Positions 33,719 through 42,528 of a stretch of DNA of 64,000 nucleotides are shown piece by piece. Under the pieces are notes generated by a model that was given only the letters and a program-made list of their open reading frames with translations, made no database searches and was not told the DNA's origin. The stretch is from Ferrimonas aestuarii (lineage in GTDB: Bacteria; Pseudomonadota; Gammaproteobacteria; Enterobacterales; Shewanellaceae), in assembly GCF_005116665.1 (NCBI RefSeq), contig NZ_SWCJ01000008.1:62001-126000 (forward strand). The letters run 5' to 3'. Position numbers and translations under genes: made by a program. Numbering within the stretch: the stretch's first letter is position 1; every line of letters begins with the position of its first letter.

Positions 33719-35038
33719 TTAGGATTTGGGCTCGCTGGGCAGCCGCGTAATTGCGATCTGCTCCAGTCGGTTGCCGGATGCCGATAACACCGTGAAACGC
33801 CACTGCTCCCAGTCATAGTAATCCCCCACTTCGGGCATCTCGCCCAAGCACCACATCAGCATGCCACCAAGGCTTTGGTAGCCCTGTTCCTGTTCATCTG
33901 GCAGGGCGTCCAACTCCAACTGATCTTTCATGATCACCACGGGGATGGCGGCGTTCATCAGCCAACTGCCTGGGCTACTTTGTATTGACCACAGCTCTGA
34001 GGAGGCTTTAGAGAGAAACTCGCCGGTTAGCGCTTCCAGCAGATCGCTGTGGGTAACGAGCCCCTGAAGATCGCCATATTCATCCACCACAAACACCATG
34101 TGTTCGCTGCTGTGGCGGAAAAACTCCAACAGCTGGTTACCACTTGAGGCCTCGGAGATAAACACCGGTGCCTGCAGTATGCTTCTAAGGCATTCACAGC
34201 GACTGTCGTTTATCCCAGAACGCTGCCCCAATTGCAGCATCAGCAGCTGCTTAGCAGAGATCACGCCGATGGGGTTATCGATGTCGCCATCAATCACTGG
34301 GAAGCGTTCGTGGTGGAGGCTAAGCAGTCGGTTTAGGTTGTCATCAAAGGCTTGGGACAGATCAAAGGCCACCATCTCGCTGCGCGGGGTCATCAGTGAG
34401 CCCACTTTACGATCGTCTAATCGAAACACGTTACGCACCAGATCCCGTTCACTGGCTTCGATGGCACCGCTTCGTGAGCCTTCGTCGACCAGCGCGTAGA
34501 TGTCCTCTTCGGTTACTGATGCCTCCTGAGTATCGCCACTTTTGCCCAGCAGTTTGAGCAGCAGATCCGTCGACAGTGCCAACAGTGAGACAAAGGGGCG
34601 CGTCAAGATGGCCAGTATGGTCAGTGGTCTGGCGACAATGCGAGCAAAAATCTCAGGGCTTAGCTGTGCCAAGCGCTTGGGCACCAGCTCGCCAACCACG
34701 ATGGAGAGGTAGGTAATCCCCAACACCACCACCAAGGTTGAAGTGATGGAGGCGCTGCTGGCAGACATTCCCCATTGTTTTAGGTATTCGGCAAACGGAG
34801 CCGCTAGAGCCGCTTCGCCATAGATGCCATTGAGTAGGCCGATGGCGGTAATGCCGATCTGCACCGTCGACATAAATCGAGTCGGTTCTTCTCCTAGCGC
34901 AATGGCGCTGGCGGCGCTGCGGTCGCCTTTGTCTGCCAATTTTTGTAGGCGACTTTTTCGCGCTGAGACCAGCGCAATTTCAGACATGGCGAACACGCCA
35001 TTGAGTAATATCAGTGCCAATAGGATGAGCACATCCAT
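33719..35038 (-). CDS. CNNM/CorC (HlyC) family membrane protein with CBS pair
   Basis: A 439-residue inner membrane protein. The N-terminal DUF21/CNNM domain (about 1-190) has three to four membrane segments and the conserved LILLNGVFAMSEIALVSARKSRL. A CBS pair follows (about 205-335, MTPRSEMVAFDLS and VFVVDEYGDLQGLV), then a CorC_HlyC domain (about 350-435). Family members are linked to Mg or Co export. The old name hemolysin is misleading. GGAGAAACC precedes the start. It appears to be a single gene. Confidence 0.88.
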   Translation of the reverse strand: MDVLILLALILLNGVFAMSEIALVSARKSRLQKLADKGDRSAASAIALGEEPTRFMSTVQIGITAIGLLNGIYGEAALAAPFAEYLKQWGMSASSASITSTLVVVLGITYLSIVVGELVPKRLAQLSPEIFARIVARPLTILAILTRPFVSLLALSTDLLLKLLGKSGDTQEASVTEEDIYALVDEGSRSGAIEASERDLVRNVFRLDDRKVGSLMTPRSEMVAFDLSQAFDDNLNRLLSLHHERFPVIDGDIDNPIGVISAKQLLMLQLGQRSGINDSRCECLRSILQAPVFISEASSGNQLLEFFRHSSEHMVFVVDEYGDLQGLVTHSDLLEALTGEFLSKASSELWSIQSSPGSWLMNAAIPVVIMKDQLELDALPDEQEQGYQSLGGMLMWCLGEMPEVGDYYDWEQWRFTVLSASGNRLEQIAITRLPSEPKS

Positions 35039-35228
35039 TCAAGGTTTCTCCAAATAATGAGGCGAGCGCACTTTGACTGACGAGTGTGGAATCTCAAACG
35101 TGATTGTGCAGAGATTGTGCGTTAGATAACGTTTTTGAGATCTGGCTCACCCTAGGAGAATCATTTTAGTATTCATGTGGGGCAAGTTGTGGCAGCGATG
35201 CAAAGGGGAGGGAATTTAGCAAGATAGG

Positions 35229-35255
35229 TCAGCAGCAGAGGGGCTCTGCTGCTGA
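35229..35255 (-). terminator. Strong hairpin after the DUF6289-like gene
   Basis: Twelve-base perfect arms (35229-35240 and 35244-35255) with a three-base loop, nine bases past the stop of the minus-strand gene. The following minus-strand sequence is only mildly T-rich. Confidence 0.6.
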
Positions 35256-35264
35256 GACGAGAGC

Positions 35265-35504
35265 CTAAGGTTCTACGCCACCTCGTTTACAGGGGATCTT
35301 CAGCTCTGAATAGTAGGGGGTTTGCTCTCCGAATTGGTAACGACTGCCGGTGCAGAAGATGGTGAGATCGCCCACTTCGTTTTTCTTCGCCGAGGTTTCG
35401 TAATAGATCCGCTCAATGTAATGAGTGGGATAGAAGGCGGCAACGGCGGCACCAGCAAAGGCGGTACCAGCCAATAGCATGGCTACTAATGTCTTGTTTT
35501 TCAT
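35265..35504 (-). CDS. Small exported DUF6289-like protein
   Basis: A 79-residue protein with a signal peptide (MKNKTLVAMLLAGTAFAGAA) and a mature part of about 55 residues. THYIERIYYETSAKKNEVGD, then FCTGSRYQFGEQTPYY and two Cys residues, fit the DUF6289 pattern (YY...VG....C.G....G..TPYY......C). The Cys pair could form a disulfide. Function unknown. The start at 35504 was preferred because the longer frame puts 48 non-conserved residues before the signal peptide. It is preceded by AAGGAAAAAC. Confidence 0.7.
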   Translation of the reverse strand: MKNKTLVAMLLAGTAFAGAAVAAFYPTHYIERIYYETSAKKNEVGDLTIFCTGSRYQFGEQTPYYSELKIPCKRGGVEP

Positions 35505-35678
35505 CGTTTGTTTTTCCTTGTTATCAACCCTGTCATTTTTAGCATCGCCGTTTGGAATAAACATGGCGTTATTGCCGCCAGTTGATGTGGGCCGTCGCAG
35601 AGGAAAAGCTTGGGGATAAGGCGTACGCCAGTGAAAGACAATCGCCAAAGAGGGGGACTCTTTGGCGTTATTGCCGGA

Positions 35679-36242
35679 TTATCGGTATATGAGTTCGGAG
35701 TCTTGCTGCTGCCAGGTGCCGCGAATGGGGTAGTTGTTGTCAGGATCGCGAATCCACTTCAAACCACTGACTAAAGCGTCCAACTCAGGGCGTACGAAGG
35801 GGTTGTTGGAGATGTCCACCACATGCAGGTGGCCCTCTTCATTGATCACAAATAGGCCGGGCTCAGGGAAGGCGTGGTCGGTTTCCTGCTCGCTGCGAGG
35901 CACCGAAATATAGACGCCCAGAGTCTTGAGCTGATCGGTGGTGAGTCCATAACCGATGGGGAAGGAGACCTCCAGTCGACTCAGGTGTTCTTGCACCTGC
36001 TCAAGGCTGTCTGCAGTTACCGCGATCACATCCACCTTGATCGCGTTAAGTGCTTCTACGTGGGATTCCAGTGCGTTTAGGTATTTGGTGCATAGAGGGC
36101 AATGGCGGCCTCGGTAAACCACCACCAGTTGCCAGTCACAATGTCCCCGTGGCACCCCTAGGGTGACCTCATCACCATTGAGAGTGGTGACCATAACATG
36201 GGGGAAGATGGCGCCAGCTTGCAGTTTGTTTTTCACATCCAT
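35679..36242 (-). CDS. Peroxiredoxin-like thioredoxin-fold protein (AhpC/TSA family)
   Basis: A 187-residue thioredoxin-fold protein. The redox site is VVYRGRHCPLCTKYL near residue 50, with two Cys in CPLC, replacing the usual peroxiredoxin PxxxTxxC. The later ISVPRSEQETDHAFPEPGLFVINEEG resembles the AhpC-like group seen in proteobacteria. It probably reduces peroxides or disulfides in the cytoplasm; no signal peptide is present. GAGGAAG precedes the start. It lies 174 bases upstream of the DUF6289-like gene on the same strand. Confidence 0.82.
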   Translation of the reverse strand: MDVKNKLQAGAIFPHVMVTTLNGDEVTLGVPRGHCDWQLVVVYRGRHCPLCTKYLNALESHVEALNAIKVDVIAVTADSLEQVQEHLSRLEVSFPIGYGLTTDQLKTLGVYISVPRSEQETDHAFPEPGLFVINEEGHLHVVDISNNPFVRPELDALVSGLKWIRDPDNNYPIRGTWQQQDSELIYR

Positions 36243-36516
36243 AATGGCTTCCTCGGAGTTGCATCATCGGAGCGTGTATTGATAATCGGGTTCGCTATTC
36301 AGTGTGATAACAAAGATAACGCATTTCAATCAGTATACTTTTGGTAACCTAGTCCAGCGGTCGTTGACGTTATACCCGCAATGATGGATTAGCGATCAAT
36401 TTTGGTGGGCTTCAGAGGCGTGATTTCCGCGAAGCTAAGTATCAATTTAGACCTTGAGTTCGGCGTTTGAGAAATCGTACTGGGTTCCATAAGGACAGAA
36501 ACGGTTAGGGAGGAAT

Positions 36517-37128
36517 ATGCAATCGGTAGTGTTTCAGGGCCGGCAGATCTGCCCCTCTAAAGTGGTGTGCATCGGTCGTAATTACGTCGAGCATGCCAAA
36601 GAGTTGGGCAATGAGGTGCCCAATGAGATGGTGGTGTTTTTAAAACCCAACTCCGCCATCGGGCAGACGCTATATAGCGAGCTGGACGAGCCGCTGCATT
36701 TTGAGACCGAGCTATGCCTGTTGATGGCTGAAGATGGTATTGCGGCAGTGGCGGTGGGGCTGGACCTCACCAAGCGAGCGCTCCAAAGTAAATTAAAGGC
36801 TAAAGGGCTGCCTTGGGAGCGGGCTAAGGCGTTTGATTGCGCGGCGCTGTTCAGTGAGTTTGTTGCCATCGATTCCCTCGACTCGCCCATCGAAGTTAGG
36901 CTTGAGATAGATGGCGAACGTCGTCAGCAAGGGGACTCCAGCCAGATGTTGTTCTCACCACAGAGGATCGTAACTCAGCTTAGCCAATGGTTAACTTTGG
37001 AAGCGGGCGACATCATCATGACCGGCACCCCGAAAGGAGTTGGCGTTGTGCCTCAAGGGGCGGCGTTTGTGGCGAGTTTAAGTCAACATGGCCAGATGCT
37101 GGTCGAATCGAAATGGCACGCGCGTTAG
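36517..37128 (+). CDS. Fumarylacetoacetate hydrolase-family protein
   Basis: A 203-residue protein of the FAH superfamily. KVVCIGRNYVEHAKELGN at the start, FLKPNSAI, the metal-binding Glu pair in HFETELCLLM near residue 66, and the C-terminal GDIIMTGTPKGVG are typical. Members hydrolyse or decarboxylate oxo-acids with Mg or Mn (acylpyruvase, oxaloacetate decarboxylase). The closest short type is E. coli YcgM (219 residues). GGGAGG precedes the start. Single gene with its own terminator. Confidence 0.88.
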   Translation: MQSVVFQGRQICPSKVVCIGRNYVEHAKELGNEVPNEMVVFLKPNSAIGQTLYSELDEPLHFETELCLLMAEDGIAAVAVGLDLTKRALQSKLKAKGLPWERAKAFDCAALFSEFVAIDSLDSPIEVRLEIDGERRQQGDSSQMLFSPQRIVTQLSQWLTLEAGDIIMTGTPKGVGVVPQGAAFVASLSQHGQMLVESKWHAR

Positions 37129-37164
37129 TACATTGCACTAATTAAAAGCTCAGACACCAAACAC

Positions 37165-37193
37165 AAAAGCCACCGGCATTGCAGGTGGCTTTA
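37165..37193. terminator. Intrinsic terminator
   Basis: AAAGCCACC and GGTGGCTTT form a nine-base stem with A residues on the left and TTATT on the right, between convergent genes. Confidence 0.85.
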
Positions 37194-37220
37194 TTCAAAG
37201 AACAATCAAGGTAGTGATTA

Positions 37221-39275
37221 TTACTTAGGCTGGTGACAGGTCATACAGGAATATGTTCCAGGGAAGCTCTTACTCAGGCTGTAAGCGTTGTTGTGCGGTA
37301 CCCACAGTGGCCCAAATAGTTCTATCTCACCATCGAGGGCGGTTGGCGCGCGTGGCACGTAGTGCTGACCGGTTTCGTAGTGAGGTTCGCCAAAGTAGTA
37401 AGAGACAGTGTCGTGGTTGCTGCGGTTGTCATCGGGTTGCAACAGGAACTGCGCGCTGGCTTCACCATGATTTGGCATCACTGCCGCGTAATCTTGGTTA
37501 GCGTCATTCTTCGCGTTGTGGCAGAAGCTACAACGTGTCTCCTGATTGTGACGAGCGGTGGCTCCGTTGCTACCGTGGCAGGTCGCGCAGTAGTGAGGTT
37601 GCTGCACATCGAAACCGTCAGCAGTATTGATTGGCCAAGAGGCACCGCCGTGACCATTCGGATCCCGTTGTTCGTTGTGACATTGAGTACAATCGGCAAT
37701 TTTCCAACCAAAGTGGCTCGAATCCAGAACTGGGGCATTGCCTACCGGGTTGGACTCGGTTGCCGGAATCAAGGTTCTCAGAACCGCAGTGGAGCACTTT
37801 CCGCCCTTACAAGAATTAATGTCGTAGTTGCCAAAGTCACTGCGCAGCAGCTTATCTTGGTCTACAAACACCTGCAGTTGTTTATCCGCATCCAGCTCGT
37901 TGCCGATAATCTGTTGGAATCCTAGAAACAGGAAGTCAACGCCGTAGTTGTTTACTGCGGTGTAGTGGTCGGTGTTGGTCATGTAACCACCGCTGCCGTT
38001 ATGCTGGTTGAACCAGCGATCACACTCGGCTTTACCTAATGTCCACATGCCGGTTCCACCGATGGCTGCGGATGGCCCGCCTTGGTCGTTCATGTGCATG
38101 CAGTTTGGGTTAGTGCTGAAATCACCTAACATGCTTCCAGGGTTCTGAATCAGGCGACCGAACCAGTTGCCAAAACCACCACCTTGACCCAGAGGGCCTT
38201 TAGACAGAACAAAGCTGTTGAAAGGAACACCAGTGCTTAAGGTTGGCCAGAAGCTGAATCCAAGATCCACATCGTAATCGGCAGCGGCACTTAGGAAGTA
38301 ATCCATGCCGATAATCACGCCAGGCTGGAATACATCGCTGCGTAAATTGAATGGGCGTACCTCAATCTGTGTGGCAATGATGCCGCTGTCCCCGGGTGAC
38401 GCATCTGGGTGGTCATCAACGATCAGACGAAGTGCATCGGCAAAGACTTTGCCTCCGTTTTTGGCCTTTTTATCGATTTCGTGTTTCCATGCCAAGGTAC
38501 GGCGACCTTTCATGGCTTCTGAGGTGGGTAAGAATCGAACCACGTCACCGGTTTTCAACCAGTATTCGTCCATGCGGCTGTACATGTGGAAGGTAAGGCC
38601 ACCAAAGTAATCTTTGTTGTCGCCATTGGAGGCCATCAATTGGAAGTGCCACAGATCGCTGTTTGAATGCACGCCATCATTGGTGAAGTCACCGTCGCCA
38701 TTTTGATCCCAGGACAGGGTGAATTCATGGGTTTTGTATTCTGAATCGGTAGGCTTAATGACATTGTCAAAACGCAGATCGCTGCGGGTTGCAACGAAGT
38801 ATCGAAGCAGGTCAAAGACCGAGTAGTGGCCTTCTACGAAGATATCTGGGCGAGCCGTTCCGGCCCCAAGGCCATCGGGGTTGGTCTTTAGGACGCGGTC
38901 AATTTCACTGCCTAGTGTACTGACTTGAAGTCCTAACTCTACGCGTGCGCCGGCTTCTGAGGAATCCCAACGGTTGATCCAACCGTCGCCATTGAGATCG
39001 TAACTCATGTCACCTTGCTGGGCGAGGGCTGAACCTTGGTTAATGTACTGAATGACTTTCTCTTCGCTTTCGCCAAAAAAGACATCAAACTTACCCGCGA
39101 CCATTGGTGAGTTAAAGCTCTCAGAATACGGGGTTTCGATGTAGTTCCAGGCTTCATTTTTTGGTTTATCGACAGGGGGCTCCGGCACTTCTGGCGTTGA
39201 GCTACTGTCAGAACCACAGCCTGCCAGACCAAAACAAAGCAGGGCTGGCAATAAGGAATAACGTTTTCTCATCAT
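37221..39275 (-). CDS. Tetrahaem cytochrome c lipoprotein with large non-haem N-terminal region
   Basis: A 684-residue exported lipoprotein (signal CFGLAGC, Cys near residue 20). All four CXXCH haem sites lie in the last quarter, near residues 529 (CTQCH), 563 (CATCH), 582 (CSFCH) and 677 (CMTCH). The first 500 residues carry no haem. They contain Ca-binding-like loops (DLNGDGWINRWD, DQNGDGDFTNDG) and look beta-rich. I do not recognise the N-terminal domain. The protein probably transfers electrons at the periplasmic or cell surface side of a membrane. ATG 39275 has AGGAA six bases upstream; ATG 39281 is also possible. No partner cytochrome or porin gene is adjacent. Confidence 0.85.
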   Translation of the reverse strand: MMRKRYSLLPALLCFGLAGCGSDSSSTPEVPEPPVDKPKNEAWNYIETPYSESFNSPMVAGKFDVFFGESEEKVIQYINQGSALAQQGDMSYDLNGDGWINRWDSSEAGARVELGLQVSTLGSEIDRVLKTNPDGLGAGTARPDIFVEGHYSVFDLLRYFVATRSDLRFDNVIKPTDSEYKTHEFTLSWDQNGDGDFTNDGVHSNSDLWHFQLMASNGDNKDYFGGLTFHMYSRMDEYWLKTGDVVRFLPTSEAMKGRRTLAWKHEIDKKAKNGGKVFADALRLIVDDHPDASPGDSGIIATQIEVRPFNLRSDVFQPGVIIGMDYFLSAAADYDVDLGFSFWPTLSTGVPFNSFVLSKGPLGQGGGFGNWFGRLIQNPGSMLGDFSTNPNCMHMNDQGGPSAAIGGTGMWTLGKAECDRWFNQHNGSGGYMTNTDHYTAVNNYGVDFLFLGFQQIIGNELDADKQLQVFVDQDKLLRSDFGNYDINSCKGGKCSTAVLRTLIPATESNPVGNAPVLDSSHFGWKIADCTQCHNEQRDPNGHGGASWPINTADGFDVQQPHYCATCHGSNGATARHNQETRCSFCHNAKNDANQDYAAVMPNHGEASAQFLLQPDDNRSNHDTVSYYFGEPHYETGQHYVPRAPTALDGEIELFGPLWVPHNNAYSLSKSFPGTYSCMTCHQPK

Positions 39276-39384
39276 TCTCATTTCCTATTGTGTTTCATAG
39301 TTAATTAAGTGTTTTAGATTTTTATAATCTATTTTTGGGTGGGGTTTAAAATTTAAAGATATTGTGAATAAAACTTGATAAGTA

Positions 39385-40035
39385 CTATACCCAGCCTAAA
39401 TTCTTGGCTTCAAAAATAAGGTTTGGCTTATTGGTCGCACCGAGTTTCTGTTTGGCAATGGATAAATGATAATCAACACCGCGATTGGTTAAATGCAGTA
39501 CATCAGCTATCTCATTTGAATTTAGTCCCAGTGCAGTCATTTTTAATACCTGCAGTGTTTTTTGCTTTAAATTGGGTAAGTCATTATTCACTGGGCCCTT
39601 TTTTAAAATGGTATCTCTGACCAGTTTTAACACTGAGGTTGTGGTTAACTTCTCTGCGTGTCGACATTGGCTTATCGCGATGACAACGTAGCCCACAATA
39701 GAGTGACTGTCGGTAGCATAGACGGCAAAGGTTTGAATGGGCGCAGTTTGGCCGTTGATGGTCATTTTACTAAGTTTGTTTCCAAACTCACTAACACCAA
39801 GAATGATCCTCGCACCAGCCTTCCTTAGTGCTGGATCAGATACCCACATTGCTGAAATAAGTGATTGTTCAACCATGTTTATTTGGATTTCTTTGACCTG
39901 GTATGGGTAAGAGGCATGCTCATTTTTAGTACTGAAGAAAATCCAGTTTGTTGTTGATGACATAACCGCGCTGTGCCTTAGTGATTCGATGGTGAGTATT
40001 GTAGGTAAACTGGCAAAGGGTTTTAGGGTGACCAT
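39385..40035 (-). CDS. LuxR-type regulator, possible quorum-sensing solo
   Basis: A 216-residue regulator. The C-terminal GerE-type helix-turn-helix (about 150-215) is clear, with LGLNSNEIADVLHLTNRGVDYHL and KLGATNKPNLI, as in LuxR and SdiA. The N-terminal 140 residues would be the ligand domain. A DP pair (WVSDPALRKAG near residue 68) may match the autoinducer-domain Asp-Pro, but other conserved aromatics are hard to place, so acyl-homoserine-lactone binding is uncertain. No luxI synthase is in the window. It sits just upstream of the tetrahaem gene on the same strand (109 bases) and is AT-richer than most neighbours. Confidence 0.75.
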   Translation of the reverse strand: MVTLKPFASLPTILTIESLRHSAVMSSTTNWIFFSTKNEHASYPYQVKEIQINMVEQSLISAMWVSDPALRKAGARIILGVSEFGNKLSKMTINGQTAPIQTFAVYATDSHSIVGYVVIAISQCRHAEKLTTTSVLKLVRDTILKKGPVNNDLPNLKQKTLQVLKMTALGLNSNEIADVLHLTNRGVDYHLSIAKQKLGATNKPNLIFEAKNLGWV

Positions 40036-40395
40036 TCGCAAGACTCTCGATGACAGAATTTATCGCTCACAGTTATGTGACCTATATTGTGATTCTTGCG
40101 GTTGTTTGATGTTGGTCCTTACCGAAATTGCGAAAATGTGTGCGCTCGATCACTTTGTATGAGTTATCACAGCTCTGAAGGTGGCAAAAAGTGGAGAATC
40201 TCTCCATCTGCTCGGCGGGTGTATAAGCATGGCGATTCATTGATAAGCTATTTAACTTCAATGTTTTACATTTTTTTGCATGGTGTTGGAGAGGAGGTGG
40301 ATTAGGTTGGTACTGATGTCGCTGATATTTAGAGTTTAATCATTAAAGTGGTAACCTGAGCCTATAATAGCGGTAGCACTCTTTGAGTACCGATA
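40036..40395. other. Intergenic region between divergent luxR and tetR genes
   Basis: About 360 bases, AT-rich. A consensus -10 TATAAT lies at 40363-40368 on the plus strand, suited to the tetR gene. The -35 is not clear. A repeated TGTGA-like motif lies near 40061-40092. A 69-codon plus-strand frame (40096-40305) has no credible start or family. Confidence 0.5.
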
Positions 40396-41109
40396 ATGAC
40401 GATAGTTGGACGAAAAATGTTTGATAAAATTCAGATTCGGAAAATAAAAATTGCTAAAGCTGCGATGAAAATAATTCGAGAGCAGGGGTACTTGCAACTT
40501 TCAATGAATGAGCTTGCGAAGACAGTAGGCGTAACGGCTGGAACCTTATATCGTACGTTTGCATCGAAAGATGATCTATTGGTTTTTCTTTTTAGCTCAA
40601 TCATTGGCACTTTGGCAGATTCAATGTTCAAATTTAATCGAATGGATCTTTCTGCCAAAGAAAAGATAGTCTGTTGTCATTGTTATCAATTTTATCTACG
40701 ACAGTTTCATCCGGATACCGCCTCTTTAGATCTTATTGGTACCAATAAGGTGATTTTTGAGCACGCTAAGCCGGAAACCAAAGCTAAGTTTCAGCAAATT
40801 TTTGATTTATCTTCGTCACGTTTTAGAAAACAATTTTCCGACTTGTTAGAGAGCGGCAAGGTGATTGCTGATCATGAGTTGGCGTTTCGGGTACTCCGAC
40901 AGATCACCTTGATCGGGCGAGGGGGGATGCTCGTTTCCAATCACGCGTTTATTGCCGCGAATGTATTTAAAGTGGAAGATCTCATCGATCTGTTTTGTCT
41001 GACTCTCGATCAGCTAGATTGGCAGGATGGGGAAGGCCGAGCAGACAAACGTCTGATTTTGTTAGCGATGCGTTCAGAGGTCGAGCAATCGTCGTCTGAG
41101 CTTTGGTGA
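40396..41109 (+). CDS. TetR-family regulator, candidate controller of the beta-oxidation operon
   Basis: A 237-residue TetR regulator. The DNA-binding domain is about residues 15-65 (LSMNELAKTVGVTAGTLYRTFASKDDLL). The C-terminal ligand domain is not assignable. It ends 200 bases before, and reads towards, a four-gene fatty acyl-CoA operon, so acyl-CoA-responsive control is a reasonable guess. ATG 40417 (MFDKIQ) is a credible alternative start with GGA nearby. The gene is AT-richer than the operon it precedes. Confidence 0.8.
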   Translation: MTIVGRKMFDKIQIRKIKIAKAAMKIIREQGYLQLSMNELAKTVGVTAGTLYRTFASKDDLLVFLFSSIIGTLADSMFKFNRMDLSAKEKIVCCHCYQFYLRQFHPDTASLDLIGTNKVIFEHAKPETKAKFQQIFDLSSSRFRKQFSDLLESGKVIADHELAFRVLRQITLIGRGGMLVSNHAFIAANVFKVEDLIDLFCLTLDQLDWQDGEGRADKRLILLAMRSEVEQSSSELW

Positions 41110-41309
41110 TGGGGACCTGCGAGGAATAAAGCGAGCATTCATGAGAGTCAAGAGCGCATTCAACGACCGTTGAGGGTATTAAAGCGACCCGACTAAGACC
41201 TTCATGCATTGACGACAAGGAAAGTCACTGCTTTTGACAATAAAGGTCATTATCAACATTCAATACCTTGCCTAGAGTGAAGACAACGATTTCACTGCAA
41301 GGAATGCTC

Positions 41310-42518
41310 ATGTCTCAAGACGCTTTCATCTTCGATGCCATTCGCACCCCCAGAGGGCGGGGAAAAGCGAATGGCTCACTTCATGAAGTTAAACCCATTT
41401 CGCTGTTAACTGGCCTGCTAAAGGAGCTTGAGCACCGTAACGGTTTCGACACCCAAGATGTGGACGACATCGTCCTAGGTTGCGTTACCGCCGTGGGCGA
41501 TCAAGGGGCAGATATTGCTAAAACCGCAGCGCTGGCAGCAGGTTGGAATGACGATGTGGCCGGCGTGACCTTAAATCGATTCTGCGCCTCTGGCCTTGAG
41601 GCGGTTAATACGGCGGCGATGAAGGTACGCTCTGGCTTTGAGCAGTTAGTGGTGGCTGGCGGAGTTGAATCGATGTCTCGGGTGCCCATGGGCTCCGATG
41701 GCGGCGCTTGGGCACAGGATCCGCAAACGAACATGAACACCGGTTTTATGCCCCAAGGCATCGGTGCCGATCTGATTGCCACTTTAGAGGGCTTTAGTCG
41801 AGAGCAGGTGGATGCCTTTGCCGTCGCCTCTCATCAGAAGGCCGCTGCGGCGTGGCAGCGGGGCGCTTTCACCAACTCCATCGTGCCGGTAAAAGATCAA
41901 AATGGGCTGACGATATTGGATAAGGACGAATTTATCCGTCCCGATTCCAATATGCAGACCCTCTCTGGGCTTAAGCCGTCATTTCAGGCTCTAGGTGAGA
42001 TGGGGTTTGACTCTGTGGCTCGCGAAAAGTACCCCCAGGTAGAACGCATTAATCACATCCATACCCCTGCAAACTCCTCCGGCATCGTTGATGGTGCGGC
42101 CTTGGTATTGGTAGGCTCAAAAGCGATGGGTGAAAAGTATGGCCTTAAACCTCGGGCCAAGATCACCGCAACCGCAGTGGTGGGCACCGATGCCACCATC
42201 ATGTTAACCGGCCCAGCTCCTGCGGCCAGAAAAGCCCTGAAAATTGCGGGGCTGAACGTGGATGATATCGATCTGTTTGAGGTTAATGAAGCCTTTGCCT
42301 CGGTGGTGATGAGGTTTCAAAAAGAGCTTGGGGTGGGTGACGATAAAGTCAACGTCAATGGCGGCGCTATCGCCATGGGGCATCCACTAGGGGCCACAGG
42401 AGCGATGATTTTGGGCACCTTGGTGGACGAACTGGAAGCTCGGGATCTTAAGCGCGGCCTGGCCACTTTGTGTGTCGGTGGCGGCATGGGCATCGCCACC
42501 ATCATCGAACGTGTTTAA
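41310..42518 (+). CDS. Acetyl-CoA C-acyltransferase (thiolase)
   Basis: A 402-residue thiolase II that cleaves 3-oxoacyl-CoA to acetyl- or propionyl-CoA and a shortened acyl-CoA. The active-site Cys is in [12 protein letters not shown] near residue 92. The His is in [15 protein letters not shown] and the second Cys in TLCVGGGMG near the C-terminus. ATG 41310 ([14 protein letters not shown]) has AAGGAAT upstream and fits the family start. It heads a tight operon: ten bases separate it from the FadJ-like gene. Confidence 0.93.
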   Translation: MSQDAFIFDAIRTPRGRGKANGSLHEVKPISLLTGLLKELEHRNGFDTQDVDDIVLGCVTAVGDQGADIAKTAALAAGWNDDVAGVTLNRFCASGLEAVNTAAMKVRSGFEQLVVAGGVESMSRVPMGSDGGAWAQDPQTNMNTGFMPQGIGADLIATLEGFSREQVDAFAVASHQKAAAAWQRGAFTNSIVPVKDQNGLTILDKDEFIRPDSNMQTLSGLKPSFQALGEMGFDSVAREKYPQVERINHIHTPANSSGIVDGAALVLVGSKAMGEKYGLKPRAKITATAVVGTDATIMLTGPAPAARKALKIAGLNVDDIDLFEVNEAFASVVMRFQKELGVGDDKVNVNGGAIAMGHPLGATGAMILGTLVDELEARDLKRGLATLCVGGGMGIATIIERV

Positions 42519-42528
42519 AGGAGTGAAC

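Noticed and set aside
33719..35038. Calling the CNNM/CorC protein a hemolysin
   Set aside because: The domain set (DUF21, CBS pair, CorC_HlyC) points to metal transport, and there is no toxin feature.
40096..40305. 69-codon plus-strand frame between the luxR and tetR genes
   Set aside because: No convincing start signal, and the residue make-up looks random. Treated as promoter region.
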